Below, piece after piece: positions 1-9,192 of a stretch of DNA of 64,000 bases (positions within the stretch are counted from its first letter, which is position 1; each line of letters opens with the position of its first letter). This DNA comes from Flavisolibacter tropicus. GTDB taxonomy: Bacteria > Bacteroidota > Bacteroidia > Chitinophagales > Chitinophagaceae. The notes below the pieces were generated by a model. It saw only the letters and a list, made by a program, of their open reading frames with translations, had not been told where the DNA came from and did no database searches. The position numbers and the translations under genes were made by a program. Location of the stretch: NCBI RefSeq assembly GCF_001644645.1, contig NZ_CP011390.1, positions 1,054,001 to 1,118,000 on the forward strand, in the 5' to 3' direction.

Positions 1-315
1 CAGCGGCCTTACCGGGATGAGTATGAGTTCAAGATCTCATCTATTTCCCTCGCAGAAAACATTAAGCGGCAAATGACAAAACAGCTCAGTTTGGAGTTGG
101 ATGCCCGTAATGTGCAAAAAGATTTTATTGACTTTCTGGAAAACAATATAAAGAAATTCCCAGGCTCAGCTTTACTGAAAATAGTGGTAAATGAACCAAA
201 AGAAGCCTTAAAGGCAGGGTTTATGACCTTTGGATCAGGGCTGGAAATGAATGATGATTTAATTCAGTACCTTACCGACAAACCGGAAATTGACGTACAG
301 GTCACAGCCGTTTAA
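1..315 (+). CDS. dnaE: DNA polymerase III alpha subunit, C-terminal end (partial)
   Basis: The reading frame is open from base 1, so the gene begins before the window; about 104 C-terminal residues are visible. They resemble the extreme C-terminus of Bacteroidota replicative polymerase alpha subunits: a basic stretch, then a small beta-rich module containing GSGLEMNDDLIQYLTDKPEIDV. This is the end of the C-terminal domain, far from the catalytic palm, so no catalytic residues can be checked. The ATG at 73 is only an internal Met. The dnaE-trxA neighbour order seen here is, from memory, common in Chitinophagaceae and supports the call. Confidence 0.8.
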   Translation, partial: QRPYRDEYEFKISSISLAENIKRQMTKQLSLELDARNVQKDFIDFLENNIKKFPGSALLKIVVNEPKEALKAGFMTFGSGLEMNDDLIQYLTDKPEIDVQVTAV

Positions 316-345
316 ATGACAGTTATCAACATTAACTGACAACTA

Positions 346-376
346 TTCATTAAATATTAGGTTGGGCCTAAATTTG
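346..376 (+). promoter_or_regulatory. Bacteroidota-type promoter for trxA
   Basis: A perfect -7 box TAAATTTG (consensus TAnnTTTG) lies at 369-376. Nineteen bases upstream is TTCA, a weak match to the -33 TTTG. The predicted start is near 383, giving a 5' UTR of about 30 nt before the trxA ATG at 413. Confidence 0.55.
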
Positions 377-412
377 TACCCGCAAACAAACAATTGATTA
401 AAAATAGTAATC

Positions 413-730
413 ATGGCACAAGCATTCACAGATTCGAATTTTCAAGCTGATGTATTAAGTTCTGATAAATTAACCGTAGTAGATTTTTGGGCAGAATGGT
501 GCGGTCCTTGCCGTGCAATTGGGCCCGTTATTGACGAGTTAGCTAAAGAATATGATGGTAAAGTAAACGTAGGTAAAGTAAACGTAGATGAGAACCCTCA
601 GGTTAGCATGAACTACGGCATTACTTCTATTCCAGCTATCCTTTTTATTAAAGGTGGCCAGGTAGTTGACAAATTAGTAGGTGCACAGCCTAAATCTAAT
701 TTTGTAAAGAAGATTGAAGCACATATCTAA
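413..730 (+). CDS. trxA: Thioredoxin
   Basis: A 105-residue thioredoxin of normal length. The active site WCGPC has the redox cysteines at residues 30 and 33, followed by the usual cis-proline region (TSIPAILF). It is a cytosolic disulfide reductase that passes electrons from thioredoxin reductase to targets such as ribonucleotide reductase. It has no signal peptide, unlike the TlpA-type protein at 8.1 kb. It has its own promoter and a strong terminator directly downstream, so it is probably monocistronic. Confidence 0.97.
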   Translation: MAQAFTDSNFQADVLSSDKLTVVDFWAEWCGPCRAIGPVIDELAKEYDGKVNVGKVNVDENPQVSMNYGITSIPAILFIKGGQVVDKLVGAQPKSNFVKKIEAHI

Positions 731-753
731 TATAATTGATATCAAATGAGTAA

Positions 754-781
754 AAAAAGCAGGCATTTTGCCTGCTTTTTG
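754..781 (+). terminator. Intrinsic terminator after trxA
   Basis: AAAAAGCAGGC pairs with GCCTGCTTTTT around a short ATTTT-rich loop, followed by a T-rich tract. It lies about 25 bp after the trxA stop. Confidence 0.85.
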
Positions 782-877
782 CTTTTTTAACGTTCAGAAT
801 TTCCAACTCAGCAATAAAAATCGGCCTAATGCTATAAGAATCATTAAATTGCCTCCCTATTTTTCAACTACGTCTGC

Positions 878-2524
878 ATGAACGCTGCACTCATGAACTT
901 AGGCCGTGGCGCCATTGGAATGACCTTCCTCATTCTTGTTTGCTATTTATTAAGTAACGACCGTAAAGCCATTAATTGGAAACTTGTCATTTTTGGTGTG
1001 CTTGCCCAGGTAATGTTTGCCATGGGGGTTCTACATACTACAATAGCAGGACAGCCGGTGTTCTGGCTGATGTTTGGACTTATTTTGGCCTATACCATTT
1101 TCCGCAAGTTTGGTAAAGTCAAAAAAGGCGAAGATCCTATAAAATATAATCCATCCAACCTGGTTTTATCCGTTGTATGGCAAATTCTATTAGTCGTTGG
1201 CCTTGTATTAGCCCCTCGAATCTTTAGTCAATGGACGAATCTGGCCATGCTGCTCAGTGGGATTGCTCTTTTGACAATGGCGTTTAAAATGGGAGCCCGT
1301 TTTCCAGAGCTCATGAAATGGAACATTCTGGTTTCATCTGTAATTCTTACCATTTGTGTTTATACCAGCGTTTGTACTCCTGAGCTATTTAAAGTAATGC
1401 TACAGGCTGTGTCAAGTGTCTTTGTTGACTTGATCAATGTAAGTCATAAAGGAACTGAGTTTCTTTTTGGTAACCTGGCTGATGCATCAAAAGGTTGGGC
1501 TTATGTATTTGCCATACAGGTACTACCAAACATTATCTTCTTTGCGGCTTTATCTGCTATACTTTTTTACCTGGGAATACTACAAAAGATCGTGTTTGTA
1601 TTTGCCTACCTCCTCAACAAGCTATTTATCTCTGGTGCGGAGAGCATGTCAACAGCAGCTAATATCTTCCTAGGCCAAACAGAAGCGCCCTTAATGATCC
1701 GTCCTTATTTGGACAAAATGACGCGTTCTGAAATTCTATGTATCATGGTAGGCGGTATGGCCAATACTGCAGGCAGTGTTCTAGCCGCTTATGTAGGAAT
1801 GCTGGGTGGCACAGATGTAGGACAACAAAACTTCTTTGCCCTGCACATGTTGAGCCAATCGATTATGAGTGCACCAGCTGCCATTGTATGTTCTAAACTG
1901 CTGTTTCCTCAAACACAAGGTGCTCTAATCTCTAAAGACTTATCAGTTTCAAAAGATAAACTAGGTGACAACTTTTTAGACGCTATTTCGTTAGGAACTA
2001 CAGACGGTTTGAAGTTAGCTGCCAATGTAGGTGCCATGCTTATTGTATTTACAGCCATGATGTGGGTAGCCAATGGTCTTATGGGATGGATTGGTAGCAT
2101 GACCAATTTAAATGGAGCTATTGCAACCGCTACCGGTGGCCGGTATACTTCTTTATCGCTGGATCTGATCTTAGGTTATCTTTTCTCTCCAGTGGCTTGG
2201 CTCATAGGGGTAGATAAAGTGGATATGTTAAGCATCGGACAATTGTTAGGCGTAAAAACCATCATTAATGAATTCCAAGCCTACATTGTATTGGGCGATA
2301 TGAAAGCACATAACTTGATACGTGACCCTAAATCACTATTAATAGCAACCTATGCGCTATGTGGTTTTGCCAACTTTGCTTCTATAGGAATTCAAATAGG
2401 TGGAATTAGTCAGCTAGCTCCTTCTCAACGCAGAAATCTTACAGAACTTGGTGTGAAAGCCCTGATTGGTGGTACGATTGCCTGCCTGATGTGCGGATGT
2501 ATTGCGGGCGCTTTATATGGATAA
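878..2524 (+). CDS. Concentrative nucleoside transporter (NupC/CNT family)
   Basis: A 548-residue, very hydrophobic inner-membrane protein. Around residues 258-305 it carries the CNT signature: a GAESMSTAANIFLGQTEAPL segment and then SVLAAYV, which form the nucleoside/cation binding core. CNT proteins import nucleosides using a Na+ or H+ gradient. It is longer than E. coli NupC (about 400 residues). The extra length is an N-terminal set of membrane segments plus an insertion near residues 350-370, as in Bacteroidota and eukaryotic-like CNTs. The ATG at 878 is used; an in-frame ATG at 893 is also possible. A weak -7-like box (TAAATTGC) is at 845-852. The substrate cannot be told from sequence. 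Confidence 0.9.
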   Translation: MNAALMNLGRGAIGMTFLILVCYLLSNDRKAINWKLVIFGVLAQVMFAMGVLHTTIAGQPVFWLMFGLILAYTIFRKFGKVKKGEDPIKYNPSNLVLSVVWQILLVVGLVLAPRIFSQWTNLAMLLSGIALLTMAFKMGARFPELMKWNILVSSVILTICVYTSVCTPELFKVMLQAVSSVFVDLINVSHKGTEFLFGNLADASKGWAYVFAIQVLPNIIFFAALSAILFYLGILQKIVFVFAYLLNKLFISGAESMSTAANIFLGQTEAPLMIRPYLDKMTRSEILCIMVGGMANTAGSVLAAYVGMLGGTDVGQQNFFALHMLSQSIMSAPAAIVCSKLLFPQTQGALISKDLSVSKDKLGDNFLDAISLGTTDGLKLAANVGAMLIVFTAMMWVANGLMGWIGSMTNLNGAIATATGGRYTSLSLDLILGYLFSPVAWLIGVDKVDMLSIGQLLGVKTIINEFQAYIVLGDMKAHNLIRDPKSLLIATYALCGFANFASIGIQIGGISQLAPSQRRNLTELGVKALIGGTIACLMCGCIAGALYG

Positions 2525-2619
2525 AAGGCGGTTATTTAAAGGCAGGAATTTAGTATTATTGTATGTGTGCATCTTAACATAAATTGCTTATCTGCAATAC
2601 ATTACAAAATTATCCTACA

Positions 2620-4908
2620 TTGAAAAAAGCTTACGGTTTAATGATAGCCATATGCAGCCTAGTTTTTACTGGGACAATGGCTCAAAAACCACTTACTGGT
2701 AGTGAAAGTACCACACCAGTGCCATCATCTAAAATAAGATGCGCTACCACTGAAGGAATCCAGAAACGCCTTAAAACTGATCCAGTCTATTATGCTGCTT
2801 ATCAAAAAAAACTAAAGGATTTTCAGCATTCCAAAGTAAGCGCATTATCTCTCACACCTACGACCGCTAAACTAACCAGCACTATCACTGTTCCTGTGGT
2901 TATACATATAGTATTACCTAACCCGCAAGTAGTAACAGATGCTGATGTTCAATATTTCATTGAACGTTTGAATATAGATTTTTCGGGATTAAATCCAGAT
3001 AGCACGAATGCTATTCCTTTTTATGGTGTTAGAGGACATTCGCTTATCCGTTTTGCATTAGCAAAAAGGGACCCTAATGGCAAGCCAACAATTGGAATTG
3101 TTAGAAGAGCAAGTGCTACAACCATAGGATTTGATGAACCGCAGGCTATAAAAGATGCTTCTTCTGGAGGCTCCGACCCATGGCCATATAAAGAATATTA
3201 CAATATTTGGGTGGGTGAATCAACAAGCGGGCTTCTAGGTATAGCACCAGAAATTGGTCCAGGTACTTCAAAAAGTGATGGTGTATGTATAAACTATGCG
3301 GCCTTTTCAAACAACAATTGTTATACTGATCCCACCTTTTCAATGGCCCGAACAGCCGTACATGAGATTGGACACAATTTTGGACTCTATCATATATTCG
3401 AAGGCGGGTGTGGTAATGAAGACTTTAAACAAATAACCAGTCCAGATATTTCATTGCCCGCAGAACTACTTTCGCCTGCTGATGATACCCCTGCACAAAG
3501 TGAACAAACCCTTACCTGCCCAACTGGTGTGGCTAGTAATGGATGTACAACTCCGGCCCCTTTTGGAAAAATGTATCAGAATTTCATGGATTATACACAA
3601 GATGCTTGTTACTCCATGTTTACTAATGGACAGGTTGAAAGGATGCATTATGTTTTAGAGAACTTTAGATCTGGCTATTTGACATCAAAAGCTTTAATAC
3701 CTGTAACAGCACCAGCAACGTTAGATGTAAGTGTATTTGAATCTGTTAGCCCTGGAGGTGGTGAAGTAATAGGTTGTACTCCATTTACATATCCTTCTAA
3801 TTTACTGTGCAGCGGGAACTTTACTCCAAAATTCAGAGTCCGCAATTTTGGTACAACAACAGTTACATCATTAATCGTTGGTTACAGATTAAACGATGGT
3901 AATCCAGTAACACAAAACGTTACCGTTAATTTGCCACCTAATGCAACTACAGTAGTTAGCTTTCCTATCATTCCTGTAAGTTCCGGCGATAATCAATTTA
4001 AGTTCTTCACCAGTTCTCCAAATGGACAAGAGGACTTAGTAAAATCGAACGACACACTGATAACGACACTTACCATCTCCACTCCTACTATTTCTCCAAT
4101 TAATGAAGGATTTGAAAGCAGTTTTCCACCAAAAGGTTGGACATTATCTAACCCTGACAATGGTATTACCTGGCAGAAAATTAACATTGGCAAAAACAGC
4201 ACTGCATCTACCTATATTAATAACTTCAAGTATAGTTCTAATGACCAAAGGGATGAATTATACACTCCTATTTTCCAATACAGTAAGGTAGACTCTTTAA
4301 AATTAAGTTTTGACCTAAGTGCTGCTGTTTATAGTGATCCTAATACCAGAACCACGCCATTGGATACACTTGAAATATTGGTAACTAACGACTGTGGCCA
4401 CTCCTTTACCTCTGTTTACAAAAAATGGGGAGCTGCATTACAAACACTAGGTCAACCAGCGCAGCCTTATACGGATGAATTTTTCCCGGAAAGTCAATCA
4501 CAATGGCGTACAGAACAAGTAGACCTTACCCGCTTTAAAGATAACGGTTCGATCATCGTTGCGTTCCGAAACATTACCAATTGGGAAAACAACATCTTTA
4601 TAGATAATGTTCAACTAAGAACTAGAGTATTACCACCTGCCTTAAAAGAAAAAGGTTATTTGGTATTGCCCACTTTAAATAACGGCTTATTTGGTTTATG
4701 GATCTATGAAAACTATAAAGACCTCAGATATACATCGGTTTATAACAGTTCTGGTCAATTGGTTTGGAAGAAAGAATTCAGTGGCAATACAGATGCATAT
4801 ATTCCAGTAAATTTGCAGGGTAAACCTGCGGGTGTCTACTTTGTAAAATGGGGATTCACCGGCGAGAACCGCATATTTACTGAACGAATTATCATCAAAA
4901 ATGAATAA
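2620..4908 (+). CDS. Secreted M43-family zinc metalloprotease with T9SS sorting domain
   Basis: The frame stays open upstream to a TTG at 2584, but a TTG at 2620 gives MKKAYGLMIAICSLVFTGTMAQ, a proper signal peptide, so I place the start there (762 residues). An ATG at 2641 would lose the basic n-region. A zinc motif HEIGHNFGLYH is encoded at 3361-3393 and the Met-turn region (NFMDYTQDACYSMF) follows, as in cytophagalysin/pappalysin (M43) proteases. A CARDB-like beta domain, a choice-of-anchor J-like module (GFESSFPPKGW ... FIDNVQL) and a C-terminal type A T9SS sorting domain (GVYFVKWGF ... ERIIIKNE) follow. The protein should be exported and then attached to, or released from, the cell surface. 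Its end overlaps mqnE by 8 bp. Confidence 0.88.
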   Translation: MKKAYGLMIAICSLVFTGTMAQKPLTGSESTTPVPSSKIRCATTEGIQKRLKTDPVYYAAYQKKLKDFQHSKVSALSLTPTTAKLTSTITVPVVIHIVLPNPQVVTDADVQYFIERLNIDFSGLNPDSTNAIPFYGVRGHSLIRFALAKRDPNGKPTIGIVRRASATTIGFDEPQAIKDASSGGSDPWPYKEYYNIWVGESTSGLLGIAPEIGPGTSKSDGVCINYAAFSNNNCYTDPTFSMARTAVHEIGHNFGLYHIFEGGCGNEDFKQITSPDISLPAELLSPADDTPAQSEQTLTCPTGVASNGCTTPAPFGKMYQNFMDYTQDACYSMFTNGQVERMHYVLENFRSGYLTSKALIPVTAPATLDVSVFESVSPGGGEVIGCTPFTYPSNLLCSGNFTPKFRVRNFGTTTVTSLIVGYRLNDGNPVTQNVTVNLPPNATTVVSFPIIPVSSGDNQFKFFTSSPNGQEDLVKSNDTLITTLTISTPTISPINEGFESSFPPKGWTLSNPDNGITWQKINIGKNSTASTYINNFKYSSNDQRDELYTPIFQYSKVDSLKLSFDLSAAVYSDPNTRTTPLDTLEILVTNDCGHSFTSVYKKWGAALQTLGQPAQPYTDEFFPESQSQWRTEQVDLTRFKDNGSIIVAFRNITNWENNIFIDNVQLRTRVLPPALKEKGYLVLPTLNNGLFGLWIYENYKDLRYTSVYNSSGQLVWKKEFSGNTDAYIPVNLQGKPAGVYFVKWGFTGENRIFTERIIIKNE

Positions 4909-6025
4909 CGAATCTATAGCGAGATTAGTCAGCGAACAAGAAAATGAATTAAGAAAGATTGGCGAAAAAGTAATTAACAATATTCGGTTAACTGATGAAG
5001 ATGGACTGCTACTTTTTGAAAGAGGCAGTCTTTCTTTTTTAGGGGCCTTGTCCAATTTTGTCAGAGAGCGAATGCATGGGCATCAAACCTTCTTTAACCG
5101 AAACTTTCATATTGAGCCAACTAACGTTTGTGTGTTTTCCTGTCATTTTTGCGCCTACTCTCGGCTTTATGCTCACCGTGAGGAAGGATGGGAATTAAGC
5201 ATTGAGCAGATGATGGATATTGTAAAGAAATATGATAACCGTCCAGAAACGGAAGTTCATATTGTAGGTGGGGTGCATCCCAAAATGAACCTGCATTATT
5301 TTGCAGACCTTTTACGTCAAATAAAAGCACATCGCCCAGACCTTCATATAAAAGGCTTTACTGCAGTGGAGCTAGACTATATGTTTAGAAAGGCCAAGCT
5401 CAGTGTTGCAGAAGGTATGCAATATTTAAAAGAGGCAGGTCTTGATTCTATACCCGGTGGTGGTGCCGAAATCTTTCATGAAGAAATACGCAATCAAATC
5501 TGCGCAGACAAAGTAGATGGAGCAGGTTGGTTACACATACACGAAACTGCACACAAACTTGGCATGCATAGCAATGCAACCATGCTTTATGGCCATATTG
5601 AAAAATATGAGCATCGAATAGATCATATGCAGCAACTAAGAGCATTACAAGATAAAACAGGTGGCTTTAACACCTTTATTCCGCTTAAGTTTCGCAATGG
5701 TGATAACGACATGAGTCATGTGCCAGAAGTTAGCGTTATTGAAGACTTCAAAATGTATGCAGTGGCCAGACTTTACATGGATAATTTCCCGCATTTAAAG
5801 GCATACTGGCCGATGTTAGGACGTAAAAACGCACAGTTGTCACTGGCATTTGGTGTAGATGATATTGATGGCACTATTGACGATACCACAAAGATCTATT
5901 CAATGGCTGGAGCAGAAGAGCAAAGCCCTGCAATGACGACGGAAGAAATTGTTACGCTTATTAAACAGGTTAACCGAAAACCGGTAGAGCGAGACACTTT
6001 ATACAATATTATACAAGCCTATTAA
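4901..6025 (+). CDS. mqnE: Aminofutalosine synthase (radical SAM), menaquinone biosynthesis
   Basis: A 374-residue radical SAM enzyme. The cluster motif CVFSCHFC has cysteines at residues 77, 81 and 84. The later segment GLDSIPGGGAEIF is typical of the MqnE/MqnC/CofH group. MqnE adds SAM-derived adenosyl to 3-(1-carboxyvinyloxy)benzoate to give aminofutalosine, the second step of the futalosine route to menaquinone. MqnC is the main alternative; length and the flanking motif favour MqnE. The ATG overlaps the stop of the upstream protease by 8 bp, which suggests translational coupling although the functions are unrelated. A terminator follows. Confidence 0.85.
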   Translation: MNNESIARLVSEQENELRKIGEKVINNIRLTDEDGLLLFERGSLSFLGALSNFVRERMHGHQTFFNRNFHIEPTNVCVFSCHFCAYSRLYAHREEGWELSIEQMMDIVKKYDNRPETEVHIVGGVHPKMNLHYFADLLRQIKAHRPDLHIKGFTAVELDYMFRKAKLSVAEGMQYLKEAGLDSIPGGGAEIFHEEIRNQICADKVDGAGWLHIHETAHKLGMHSNATMLYGHIEKYEHRIDHMQQLRALQDKTGGFNTFIPLKFRNGDNDMSHVPEVSVIEDFKMYAVARLYMDNFPHLKAYWPMLGRKNAQLSLAFGVDDIDGTIDDTTKIYSMAGAEEQSPAMTTEEIVTLIKQVNRKPVERDTLYNIIQAY

Positions 6026-6028
6026 TCA

Positions 6029-6060
6029 TAAAACTCCCAGATTTTACTGGGAGTTTTACT
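6029..6060 (+). terminator. Intrinsic terminator after mqnE
   Basis: AAACTCCCAG pairs with CTGGGAGTTT across a short ATTTTA loop and is followed by TTACTTTATT. It lies 4 bp after the mqnE stop. Confidence 0.8.
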
Positions 6061-6206
6061 TTATTCCCATTGTTCATTGTTGGTCGTTTTATATATTTCA
6101 ATAGCTTAATCTGTTTCTTTTTTTGCAATTTGAAGTGTAATTTGGTAATAGACATAGTCTTCTAGACTTAACAAGTTCAGTAATCACCCTTACTTTATCG
6201 AGAATC

Positions 6207-6728
6207 ATGAGTATAACAGGCGATCTGGAAAAAAGAATCTGGAATGATATAGCGCTTTATGGATGGCATGTCATTAAAGTTCAAGAAGATGAGTATGGGC
6301 CATCATTGGTACACTCCATTGGCTTCACACACTCCTTTAAGCATCCTGAGGTTTTAGTTATTGGTCTTGATATTGAAGCTGCACATTTACTTATAAATCG
6401 GTTAGGCGATGCCATTAGAGATGGTTTAGAATTACAATCGGGTCAGTTCTATTCTAACTTAATTGAAAGTGTTGATTGTTACTTCACATCTGTAGAGGCA
6501 GCTAATTATGATGAATATGCCGGATACGCTAAACAATTTTATGGCGAAAACAATTTCTCTCTTTTGCAATGTATCTATCCCACCCTCTCTAACGTTTATC
6601 CTTGGCAAACTGAATGGCCTGAGCAACTAAAACAACAACCCATTTTAGGGCCGACTCCTTCTGCTTCTCAAGGTGAGGTAAGGCAGATAGCGAGGATGTC
6701 TGAACCGAGACTGGGAGAAAATGGCTGA
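6207..6728 (+). CDS. DUF4262 domain protein
   Basis: A 173-residue cytosolic protein. The segment GWHVIKVQEDEYGPSLVHSI followed by GFTHSFKHPEVLVIGL is the core of DUF4262, a family of unknown biochemical role. The last residues (SEPRLGENG) are not part of the family: they are encoded by a dispersed repeat that occurs elsewhere in this window, including at the end of hisD. The gene probably ended earlier and was extended by repeat insertion. It is monocistronic and converges on the gene at 6908 across a bidirectional terminator. Confidence 0.8.
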   Translation: MSITGDLEKRIWNDIALYGWHVIKVQEDEYGPSLVHSIGFTHSFKHPEVLVIGLDIEAAHLLINRLGDAIRDGLELQSGQFYSNLIESVDCYFTSVEAANYDEYAGYAKQFYGENNFSLLQCIYPTLSNVYPWQTEWPEQLKQQPILGPTPSASQGEVRQIARMSEPRLGENG

Positions 6729-6734
6729 TTTAAG
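6697..6734 (+). repeat. Dispersed repeat family R1, copy A (degenerate)
   Basis: Starts with TGTCTGAACCGAGACTGGGA. This is the reverse complement of the core in copies B (20867), C (26401) and D (38948), which read TCCCGGTTCAGACA. It supplies the last nine codons of the DUF4262 gene. Confidence 0.6.
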
Positions 6735-6757
6735 TTGACAGGTTGACTAGTTGACAA
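6733..6757. repeat. Short GTTGAC-type intergenic repeat
   Basis: Three GTTGAC units in tandem with small variations. The same word recurs in reverse orientation at 31512-31550 and 41273-41301. Confidence 0.55.
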
Positions 6758-6846
6758 GGGGGAGAGTTTTTTAATTATAAACATATCTACCAGACGTACA
6801 AATTTCTTGTTTTTACGAATGTTACAATTGTAACAGTAACGAGTAA

Positions 6847-6885
6847 TATATAAATAAAACCTCTCTAGGAGGTTTTATTTATATA
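6847..6885. terminator. Bidirectional terminator, 17-bp perfect stem
   Basis: Bases 6847-6863 pair without mismatch with 6869-6885 around the loop TCTAG. A/T tracts on both sides allow termination on either strand. It lies between the convergent DUF4262 (+) and nucleoid-associated protein (-) genes. Confidence 0.88.
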
Positions 6886-6907
6886 GGTACATACTTTTTT
6901 GAAACAG

Positions 6908-7957
6908 TTATTCCTCTTCCTGATAGTAGATCTTGTAGAATTTTCTACCGTCGTCTTCAATACCTTTTTCGATCAGTTCTGTATTTCCGTGAATGTAAAT
7001 ATGAAAGTTACGGTCAAGCTTAAGAACGCTTTTATAGACACGCATTTGTTTCTTTACAGCTTGAGTAGAAATATCGAATTGGGCGGCAATATCAAAGTCG
7101 TTTTGTTCAATATACTTGGAGCCAAAGTTTCGAAATGACTCAATCATTTCATCATTGTTCTGAAATACCTCTTGCTGGAATTCATCCATATCAAAAGACT
7201 CCTTATTCCGGAAGTAGTCTATGGATTTAGTAAGCAACTCTATTTTCTCTGTTTTCTCCAAACCAAACTCCTCATCCATGTTTTCAGTAATATACTGCTT
7301 TGTAAGCGTCAGGAAGTGCTGCGTTTGGTGAAACTCGTTCTTTTGGGGAGTTATATTCAAAAACTTCTCTTTCCAGTATTGAGCTTCCTCTCCACGGTTT
7401 TGGTTATCAAAGATCAGCACATCGAAGCCCTCATCTCTTTTACCATTTATGATCAAACATCCTTTATCAATCTTATTTAACTCAACCCCTTCTTTCATAT
7501 TTACCAGCAACTGTTGGCTACTATGTTCAACTTCAAGGAATAGCGATTTATTCTCAGTTTTAAATAAACCTACAGCACTATACATTCTACCTTCTACAGG
7601 CAAACCTTCAAACAGGCACACATACAGTTCACCTCCCTTTACTTTAGGATGAGTAGAACTTTCATATAAATGCCTGGCAATGTTTATTGAAATCTCCTCA
7701 AACAGGGTTTTATCTTCAAAGAGATTTTTGGAATAGGAATATATCTCGTTAAACTGCAAGGAAGATGGGTGCTGGAAATGATAGTACTCAACATTATTGT
7801 TGAAACGATTTAAAAAGCTCTCGCCAATGGCCATCATGGTTTCTTCATCAAAAACCAATGGTTCTTGAGATAAATGCAGCGGATCAAGATTATTCTTGCT
7901 GCCCACATAGTGTACAATAATTTTTTTAAGGGATGCGGCTTTAAAATTCAAATCCAT
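6908..7957 (-). CDS. Nucleoid-associated protein, NA37/YejK (NdpA) family
   Basis: A 349-residue soluble protein without signal peptide. The middle (FDVLIFDNQN ... EAQYWKEKFLNI) matches the 37-kDa nucleoid-associated family to which E. coli YejK belongs. The N-terminus (residues 1-60) and the tandem motif near 170-210 agree in order and length. E. coli YejK associates with the nucleoid and topoisomerase IV; the role in Bacteroidota is not established. It is monocistronic, with a possible promoter -7 box (TAAATTCG) upstream on the minus strand. Confidence 0.8.
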   Translation of the reverse strand: MDLNFKAASLKKIIVHYVGSKNNLDPLHLSQEPLVFDEETMMAIGESFLNRFNNNVEYYHFQHPSSLQFNEIYSYSKNLFEDKTLFEEISINIARHLYESSTHPKVKGGELYVCLFEGLPVEGRMYSAVGLFKTENKSLFLEVEHSSQQLLVNMKEGVELNKIDKGCLIINGKRDEGFDVLIFDNQNRGEEAQYWKEKFLNITPQKNEFHQTQHFLTLTKQYITENMDEEFGLEKTEKIELLTKSIDYFRNKESFDMDEFQQEVFQNNDEMIESFRNFGSKYIEQNDFDIAAQFDISTQAVKKQMRVYKSVLKLDRNFHIYIHGNTELIEKGIEDDGRKFYKIYYQEEE

Positions 7958-8051
7958 AATAGTGGCTAGCTTATTGGGAGCGCGAATTTAAGGAAAGTAA
8001 TAGGCTGAGAGAAAAAGTATAGGAAAACTCTATAAATAGTCCTTTTTAGAT

Positions 8052-8080
8052 AAAAAAAGCCTTGCAACAAATGCAGGGCT
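8052..8080 (-). terminator. Terminator at the end of the trp-his gene run
   Basis: On the minus strand AGCCCTGCA pairs with TGCAAGGCT (one G-T pair) and is followed by seven T. It lies about 28 bp after the TlpA stop and is the first clear terminator below the trp attenuator. Confidence 0.8.
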
Positions 8081-8107
8081 AAGTATAATAATTTACGAAA
8101 TACTCTT

Positions 8108-9190
8108 TTAGTTACAGCCTAATAGCTGGCACAACTTAGCAGTCAGCTCCTCACCTCTTAAGTCTTTAGCAATGATTTTACCATTTGGATCAATCAGGAA
8201 GTTTTGAGGTATGCTTTGTACTCTATACAATTGGGCCACTGCATTACTCCAGAACTGAAGATCGCTCACTTGTGTCCAATGTAGTTTGTCTTTTTCAATA
8301 GCTTTTACCCAAGCATCCTTTTCCTGATCCAATGAAACACCTAATACAGTAAAGTTTTTGTCCTTAAACTTTTCGTAGGCTTTAACCACATTTGGATTCT
8401 CTCGACGACATGGTCCACACCAGCTAGCCCAAAAGTCAATCAACACATATTTACCTCTAAAAGAAGATAATGAAACTGGATGACCGGCCGTATCAGCCTG
8501 GGAAAACTCCATTGCTTCAGAGCCAACAGAACCAACTTTATTGTAAGCTATATATTCAGAAAGAGCTTTACCAATTCCTGAGAAGCGAACAGCACTATCT
8601 AGCTTCTGATAGTTTTGCTCGACAGTAGTTATATCGGGGCTAAACTGTGCTGTCACAAATAAAACAAACGGAGAAACATACGAAGATGGATGAGATGTAA
8701 CAAAATTTGTCACATTACTAGCTATAGTTTTTCCTAAAGAATCATATACATGCATTAGCTCACTACGCTTAACATCGTCTGTATTCTTTTGAATTTGCTC
8801 GGCCTTAGCATTAAGTTGCGCAACCAAAGGGTCAAATACCTTTCGGAAACCATCAAAATCAGCATGCGATTTTGATCCTTCGACTTTAATATCTTTAATG
8901 GCTTTAGTAGAACCTGTAACTTTTATAGTTCCACTTTCCAGATAAATATACTGTGGCTGTTCTTTTCCTACGCTAAGCCAAAATAAGTTAGGCTCGCTTA
9001 GTTCTCCTTTTAAGGAAAACTGTCCTCCTTTTACTTTTCCAGTAGCGATGGGAGTCTTGTTTTGAGTACTTAAAAGTTTTACATCAGAGCCATCCGCTGC
9101 ACCTTTAATTGTCCCTGACACAACAAATTGATTAGATTGTGCAAAAGCTAGAGCCGGCAGAAAAACCAAGGAAAGTAAAAGCTTTTTCAT
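8108..9190 (-). CDS. TlpA-family thiol-disulfide oxidoreductase with DUF4369 domain
   Basis: A 360-residue exported protein. Residues 1-18 form a clear signal peptide (MKKLLLSLVFLPALAFAQ). Residues 20-110 are a DUF4369-like beta domain and residues about 225-360 a thioredoxin/TlpA domain with the active site WCGPC (Cys258, Cys261). It should act in the periplasm as a reductant or thiol exchanger, as ResA/TlpA do in cytochrome c assembly. It starts 2 bp after hisIE, so it is probably the last gene of the trp-his transcript, though nothing in its function links it to amino acid synthesis. A terminator follows. Confidence 0.9.
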   Translation of the reverse strand: MKKLLLSLVFLPALAFAQSNQFVVSGTIKGAADGSDVKLLSTQNKTPIATGKVKGGQFSLKGELSEPNLFWLSVGKEQPQYIYLESGTIKVTGSTKAIKDIKVEGSKSHADFDGFRKVFDPLVAQLNAKAEQIQKNTDDVKRSELMHVYDSLGKTIASNVTNFVTSHPSSYVSPFVLFVTAQFSPDITTVEQNYQKLDSAVRFSGIGKALSEYIAYNKVGSVGSEAMEFSQADTAGHPVSLSSFRGKYVLIDFWASWCGPCRRENPNVVKAYEKFKDKNFTVLGVSLDQEKDAWVKAIEKDKLHWTQVSDLQFWSNAVAQLYRVQSIPQNFLIDPNGKIIAKDLRGEELTAKLCQLLGCN

Positions 9191-9192
9191 GA

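Noticed and set aside
6145..6200. Promoter for the DUF4262 gene
   Set aside because: No convincing TAnnTTTG box with a -33 partner was visible, so none is annotated.
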